A DNA stretch of 12,927 nucleotides from Sulfuritalea sp. (GTDB lineage: Bacteria > Pseudomonadota > Gammaproteobacteria > Burkholderiales > Rhodocyclaceae), in the NCBI GenBank assembly GCA_022843505.1, contig JALHNN010000030.1:1-12927 (forward strand), given 5' to 3'. The position numbers and the translations under genes were made by a program. Positions 9,712 through 12,927 of this stretch are shown one piece after another. The notes under the pieces were generated by a model. The model made no database searches and was not told the origin of the DNA. It was given only the letters and a program-made list of their open reading frames with translations. Position 1 is the stretch's first letter; the number at the start of each line of letters is the position of its first letter.

Positions 9712-10188
9712 TCATTTGGGAATGGTGATGGAGCGTTCGCTGTAGTCGCCGTCGGCGGCCCGGGTGTGGCAGGCGGCGCAGTTGGCGGGGCTCTTGATAG
9801 CCGGACGCTTCCAGACGGCGGGTTCGACTTCTCGGTGCTCGCGCCGGAACCAGGCGGTCTCGCTGATGCGCAACAGGGGTTGGCCCTTGGCATCGGCGGT
9901 GACGCCGGTCTTGCGTCCGCCGGCGTTGCGTCCGAGGAAGTCGGCGATGGCGGCACGGCGCGCATTGTTGTTACCTGCGTCGAGGCTGGCATCGGAGCCG
10001 AAGTGCCTGTCCAGCCCGTTCACGACGTGCAGCCAGGAATGGGCGTCGAGCAGCTGCGGCGGATAGGCGAGGTGGCAGGCCCCGCATTCCTCGACGTAGG
10101 CGGGGTTGGCCGGCAGCGGCAGGCGGTCGGCCTGGGCCGGCAAGGTGAGGACGACCAGCAGGGCAGGCAGCGTGTTACGCAGTTTCAT
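9712..10188 (-). CDS. dhc: Diheme cytochrome c (DHC type)
   Basis: 158 residues with a signal peptide (hydrophobic 6-17, cleavage after AQA at 20) and two haem c sites: CGACH at 35-39 and CAACH at 137-141. The pair lies near the two ends of the mature protein, as in the DHC family. The conserved SWLHVVNGLDRHFG, AAIADFL and RISETAWFRREHREV segments match that family. DHC is the natural redox partner of SHP in the periplasm, relaying electrons from the membrane cytochrome b. It starts 12 nt after the SHP stop. Its stop overlaps an upstream ATG of the cytochrome b gene. GGAGCC precedes the start. Confidence 0.92.
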   Translation of the reverse strand: MKLRNTLPALLVVLTLPAQADRLPLPANPAYVEECGACHLAYPPQLLDAHSWLHVVNGLDRHFGSDASLDAGNNNARRAAIADFLGRNAGGRKTGVTADAKGQPLLRISETAWFRREHREVEPAVWKRPAIKSPANCAACHTRAADGDYSERSITIPK

Positions 10189-10199
10189 CGTCAGGGCTC

Positions 10200-10586
10200 C
10201 TATTTCAGGCTAAGCAGCCAGGCCGTGACATCGGCCTTTTCCTGCGCCGTGCACAGCCGGTTGAGGGTGTCGTTGCAGTTGCGGCGGAACCACTTGTCCA
10301 CCTTGGTGGCGTCGGTGAAGCGCTCGGCATTGGCGGCCGGCGCCAGGGCGCCGATCGGCTTGTCGGTCTTGGCGTGGCGCCCCGCCTGGGTCGGCTTGTC
10401 GGTGTGGCAGGAAGCGCAACTCCACTCGCCGCCCTGCTTGGAATTGAAGAAGCGGGCACCACGCTCGGCGGAAGCGGCGGTGCCGGCCTCCTTTTCGAAG
10501 CGTATGAGGAAGTCGCGCGGAGTCTCGGCGAGGGCGACATCGCCGGCGGCGATGGATAGTGCGGCAAGGATCAGTACGGGGCGCAT
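10200..10586 (-). CDS. shp: SHP-type monohaem cytochrome c (DUF1924)
   Basis: 128 residues with signal peptide ending ALA at 20. One haem c site, CASCH, lies at 57-61. It is followed by the family block THK-like linker (KTDKPIGALAP), ERFTDATKVDKWFRRNCND with N103-C104, and LCTAQEKADV with C112. In Rhodobacter SHP an asparagine just before a disulfide-bonded cysteine is the sixth haem ligand. It swings away so the haem can bind O2, NO or hydroxylamine; N103 with the C104/C112 pair is the matching arrangement. The product should be a periplasmic ligand-binding haem protein reduced by DHC. The ATG at 10586 with GGAGAC 7 nt upstream is chosen over an ATG at 10616, which would put ten residues before the signal peptide. 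This is the first gene of the operon. Confidence 0.93.
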   Translation of the reverse strand: MRPVLILAALSIAAGDVALAETPRDFLIRFEKEAGTAASAERGARFFNSKQGGEWSCASCHTDKPTQAGRHAKTDKPIGALAPAANAERFTDATKVDKWFRRNCNDTLNRLCTAQEKADVTAWLLSLK

Positions 10587-10594
10587 GGCAGTCT

Positions 10595-10621
10595 CCAGGG
10601 TGTCGATGCCCGACATCCTGG
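10595..10621 (-). promoter_or_regulatory. 5'-UTR hairpin overlapping the shp ribosome site
   Basis: On the minus strand, CCAGGATGTCG and CGACACCCTGG are 11-nt inverted arms with a single A:C mismatch around a GGCAT loop. In the mRNA the right arm runs into the shp ribosome binding site (GGAGAC), pairing two of its G residues. It could regulate translation or be a DNA operator. It lies between the CTTAA box and the start codon. Confidence 0.55.
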
Positions 10622-10630
10622 ATGGTTGCG

Positions 10631-10647
10631 CTTAAACCCAGCTTAAC
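10631..10647 (-). promoter_or_regulatory. PmrA/QseB-type direct-repeat box
   Basis: The plus strand shows CTTAAACCCAGCTTAAC, i.e. CTTAAA-N5-CTTAAC, two half-sites with an 11-bp period. The minus strand reads GTTAAG-N5-TTTAAG. PmrA-type regulators bind YTTAAK-N5-YTTAAK, so spacing and core match with one or two end mismatches. It lies 45-61 nt upstream of the shp ATG, where an activator could overlap a -35 region. No clear -10 was seen below it. The obvious ligand is the response regulator encoded in this operon. Confidence 0.6.
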
Positions 10648-10807
10648 GCCCATGGCTTCGATAAGCGACGCCGCCACATGAAACGCGTCGTTGTCTTACT
10701 GCCGAGGGCTGAAGAATCGCCCCCCACCCCCATCCCCGCCCCGGGGCGGGGCAATCAGTCCGCTCGCTGTGCTCGATAACACCAGCGGCGTCTGCGTTTG
10801 TTTCACC
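10648..10807. other. Spacer between shp operon and antiporter gene
   Basis: This 160-bp spacer follows the stop of the antiporter gene and precedes the shp promoter; both neighbours are on the minus strand. It holds a C-rich run and the palindrome listed at 10734-10751. A 33-codon frame starting at ATG 10678 has no ribosome site or recognisable product. No coding evidence was found. Confidence 0.6.
10734..10751. repeat. Perfect GC palindrome in spacer
   Basis: CCCCGCCCCGGGGCGGGG is a perfect 18-bp palindrome, preceded by a C-rich run (10719-10731). It lies about 57 nt past the stop of the Kef-type gene and could stall or end its transcript, but read in that direction it has no T tract. Similar C-rich/G-rich palindromes recur between genes in GC-rich betaproteobacteria, so it may be a repeat copy. 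Confidence 0.5.
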
Positions 10808-12544
10808 TCAAGTCCTTTCCTCGCTTCGCTCCGCATCGGGTTCGTAGAACTCGCGCAGCGAGGCGTAGCGTTCGGCGCGGGCGGCGCGCACGTGCTGAAT
10901 TGCCTGGCTCATCGGGATCCCGGCCTGAACCAGGGTCTCGGCCGCGATCAGCAGGCTTCCTTCGAGCACCTCCGGAATGACCTCGGTGGCGCCGGCAGCC
11001 TTGAGGCGGGCCGTATCCTTGTCGTCCGCGGTGCGCACCACGATCGGGATTTCCGGCCGCGTTGCGCGCACGATGCGCAGCACGCGCTCGGCCGAATGGG
11101 CATCGGGATAGGTGATGACCACGGCGCGTGCGCGACTGATGCCGGCCGCCTGCAACACCTCGCGGCGATCGGCGTTGCCGAAAACGACGTTGATACCCCT
11201 GGCCTGGGCTTCGGCGATGCGCTGCGGGTCGACGTCGAGGGCGATGAAGGGCACCTGTTCGATGGCGAGGAACTGGGCGATGCGCCCGCCGGTGCGGCCA
11301 TAGCCGCAGATCACGACGTGTTCGCCGAGGTTCATGCTGTGCACCGCGATATCGTGGATCGCCGTCGCCTTGTGCGCCCAGTCGCCGCGTCCGAGGTCGC
11401 CGGACAGGCGCGCCGCGCGATCGATCAGGAAGGGGGCGATGAACATCGACAGCAGCATCGCCGAGAGCGTGATCTGGAAGGCGCTGTCGCCGATCAGGTG
11501 CAGCTGGCGGGCCAGTTCGATCAGCACCAGGCCGAATTCGCCGGCCTGCGCCAGTTGTGCCGCGGTACGCAGGCTGGCCGCCCATGGGGTCCTGATCGCA
11601 CGGGTGATCAGCAGCACCACCAGCGCCTTGCCGCCGATCAGCAGCAGGACGGCGAGCACAAGCTTGTGCAGGTTGGCGAGCACGTAGTGGATGTCGAGCA
11701 TCATGCCGACGGTGACGAAGAACAGGCCGAGCAGGATGTCGCGGAAGGGCCGGATGTCGGCCTCGACGTGATGGCGGTAGACGGTTTCCGAGATCAGCAT
11801 GCCGCCGACGAAGGCGCCCAGGGCCAGCGACAGGCCGCTGTGGGCGGTGAGTACGGCAAGACCGACGACGATCCACAGGGTGGTCAGCACCAGCACCTCG
11901 TTGGAACGCACGCTGGCGGCGGCATGGAAGATGCGGCCCATGATCTGCTGGCCGACCAGAACCAGCAGGCCCAGCACGATCACTGTCTGCACGGCGGCGA
12001 TGCCCAGCGAGCGCCAGAGATCCTCGCCGGAGGCGGCAAGGGCGGGAAGCAGGATCAGGCAGGGCGCGACGGCGAGGTCCTGGAACAGCAGTACGCCCAT
12101 GGTCTGGCGGCCGGAGCGGGAATGCAGCTCGAAGCGGTCGGAGAGCATGCGCGCGACGATGGCGGTGGACGACATCGCCACGGCGAGGCCTACCGCGATG
12201 CCGCTCTTCCAGCCCTGGCCGTAGGCGAGCGCGGTGGCCAGGCCGGTGCCGAGGGCGGTCAGCGCCATCTGGGCGCTGCCCAGTCCGAACACCAGGCTGC
12301 GCATCGCCTGCAGGCGCTTGAGGCTGAACTCGAGGCCGATCGTGAACATGAGGAAGACGATGCCGAACTCGGCAAATTCCTGTACCTCGGTGCTTTCCGC
12401 GAGCAGCGCAAAGCCGTGCGGCCCCATGGCCATGCCGATCGCCAGGTAGGCGAGCATGGAGGGCAGGCGCAGGCGGCGTGCCAGCGCCACCGCGACCACG
12501 GCGGCGGAAAGCAATAGCAGGATCGAGAGCAGGTTCGAATGCAC
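10808..12544 (-). CDS. Kef-type (CPA2) cation:proton antiporter with RCK domain
   Basis: 578 residues. About 12 membrane segments occupy 1-380, with CPA2 marks GIVFLMFTIGLEFSL (61-75), MGVLLFQDLAVAP (149-161), GLFFVTVGMMLD (273-284) and LAQAGEFGLVL (331-341). A cytoplasmic RCK/TrkA-N domain follows: ICGYGRTGGRIA (412-423) is the nucleotide-binding loop and ALDVDP (435-440) carries the acidic residue that usually selects NAD(H). The family exports K+ (or Na+) in exchange for protons and is gated by nucleotides or, in KefB/KefC, by glutathione adducts. The full TrkA-C domain is absent; the tail is a short charged helix. An in-frame stop four codons upstream forces the GTG start at 12544, which has no clear ribosome site; TAATAT close by could be a -10, implying a near-leaderless message. 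It diverges from the DUF1538 gene. Confidence 0.92.
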   Translation of the reverse strand: MHSNLLSILLLLSAAVVAVALARRLRLPSMLAYLAIGMAMGPHGFALLAESTEVQEFAEFGIVFLMFTIGLEFSLKRLQAMRSLVFGLGSAQMALTALGTGLATALAYGQGWKSGIAVGLAVAMSSTAIVARMLSDRFELHSRSGRQTMGVLLFQDLAVAPCLILLPALAASGEDLWRSLGIAAVQTVIVLGLLVLVGQQIMGRIFHAAASVRSNEVLVLTTLWIVVGLAVLTAHSGLSLALGAFVGGMLISETVYRHHVEADIRPFRDILLGLFFVTVGMMLDIHYVLANLHKLVLAVLLLIGGKALVVLLITRAIRTPWAASLRTAAQLAQAGEFGLVLIELARQLHLIGDSAFQITLSAMLLSMFIAPFLIDRAARLSGDLGRGDWAHKATAIHDIAVHSMNLGEHVVICGYGRTGGRIAQFLAIEQVPFIALDVDPQRIAEAQARGINVVFGNADRREVLQAAGISRARAVVITYPDAHSAERVLRIVRATRPEIPIVVRTADDKDTARLKAAGATEVIPEVLEGSLLIAAETLVQAGIPMSQAIQHVRAARAERYASLREFYEPDAERSEERT

Positions 12545-12583
12545 CGACCGATATTAACGGTTTGCGGCTACGGGAGATTTGAC
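12545..12583. promoter_or_regulatory. Short divergent start region
   Basis: Only 39 bp separate the GTG of the antiporter from the best start of the DUF1538 gene. The minus strand has TAATAT at about 6 nt from the antiporter start, a possible -10. The plus strand has GGGAG (12572-12576), the ribosome site of the DUF1538 gene. TTGACA at 12579-12584 matches a -35 but overlaps that start, so it matters only if a later start is used. The promoters probably extend into the coding sequences. Confidence 0.35.
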
Positions 12584-12927
12584 ATGGGTAAAATGCAGTG
12601 TGGAATATTCCAGCCGCAAGCCAGCCCCTCTCGTCCGATGACCAAACCCGCGACACAGCGCCGCCTGCGCTACGGCGAGTTTCTCAGCGCCGTGCGCGTC
12701 AAGCAGCGCCGCGTGAGCTACAAGGATGTGCACGCCGATGCCGGAAGTCGCCCTGCGGCGCGCCGCCTGCGCCTGATCGACGTGCACCGCCTGCTGACCC
12801 CCTATGTCAGCGTGCGGTTCTTCGAGCAGCTGCGTGCCGTGGTGCCGCTGGCCCTGTTCCTCGCCCTGTTCCAGATCGCCGCCCTGCGCGCCGACGTGCG
12901 CGAAGGCGAGCTGATTACCTTCGGCAT
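12584..12927 (+). CDS. DUF1538-family membrane protein (N-terminal part)
   Basis: An open frame runs to the right edge, about 114 residues. The sequence TPYVSVRFFEQLRAVVPLAL followed by FLALFQIAALRADV is the hallmark start of the DUF1538 domain, with the first membrane helix at the VVPLALFLALFQIAAL stretch. The family is of poorly known multi-pass membrane proteins; I would not assign a substrate. Three in-frame starts exist: ATG 12584 (GGGAG seven bases before it), ATG 12593 and ATG 12638. The first has by far the best ribosome site. The residues before the conserved part are basic (QRRLRYGEFLSAVRVKQRR) and cytoplasmic. Divergence from a cation antiporter hints at an ion-related role, but only weakly. 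Confidence 0.75.
   Translation, partial: MGKMQCGIFQPQASPSRPMTKPATQRRLRYGEFLSAVRVKQRRVSYKDVHADAGSRPAARRLRLIDVHRLLTPYVSVRFFEQLRAVVPLALFLALFQIAALRADVREGELITFG

Noticed and set aside
10678..10779. 33-codon plus-strand frame starting ATGAAACGCGTC
   Set aside because: No ribosome site, it crosses the GC palindrome, and the translation is proline/arginine-rich with no recognisable features.
10691..12656. 608-codon plus-strand and 617-codon minus-strand open frames over the antiporter gene
   Set aside because: Both are shadows; the antiporter frame alone shows membrane helices and an RCK nucleotide-binding loop.

Overview
This is a 12.9-kb stretch of GC-rich, gene-dense chromosomal DNA. The SHP/DHC cytochrome module, the QseBC/PmrAB-type regulators, the lutABC genes beside an IclR regulator and the codon use all point to a betaproteobacterium. 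A Rhodocyclales-like organism would fit, but nothing here fixes the genus. No tRNA, rRNA, CRISPR array or insertion sequence was seen, and no gene-free stretch exceeds about 300 bases.

Region 1 (1-4604) is lactate oxidation. A partial IclR-family regulator on the minus strand diverges from a plus-strand operon. That operon holds lutA, lutB and lutC (the three-subunit Fe-S L-lactate oxidase, also called LldEFG) and, one base later, an exported protein with two thioredoxin folds. The lut genes are tightly packed (3-nt gap, 4-nt overlap, 1-nt gap), and lutA appears to start at TTG. The 129-bp divergent spacer carries an imperfect inverted repeat that could be the regulator's operator.

Region 2 (4605-4699) is a short convergent spacer. 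It holds a REP-like palindrome that begins inside the thioredoxin stop codon, and a second GC-rich palindrome next to the end of the ATPase gene.

Region 3 (4700-10647) is one minus-strand operon, transcribed right to left. Its order is SHP-type cytochrome c (DUF1924), diheme cytochrome c DHC, membrane cytochrome b561, OmpR-type response regulator, sensor kinase, P2-type cation ATPase. Several junctions are ATGA or longer overlaps. The first three genes form the known SHP-DHC-cytochrome b redox module: electrons should pass from quinol through cytochrome b to DHC and then to the ligand-binding haem protein SHP in the periplasm. The kinase loop predicted to face the periplasm is only about 36 residues, yet it carries three ExxE motifs and four histidines, reminiscent of metal-sensing PmrB. 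A CTTAA direct repeat with an 11-bp period, like a PmrA/QseB box, lies upstream of the first gene, next to a strong 5'-UTR hairpin. This suggests a self-regulated redox, metal-sensing and cation-transport unit, and it is the most interesting part of the window.

Region 4 (10648-12927) contains a GC palindrome in a spacer, then a minus-strand Kef/CPA2 cation:proton antiporter with an RCK domain. That gene diverges from a plus-strand DUF1538-family membrane protein cut by the window end.
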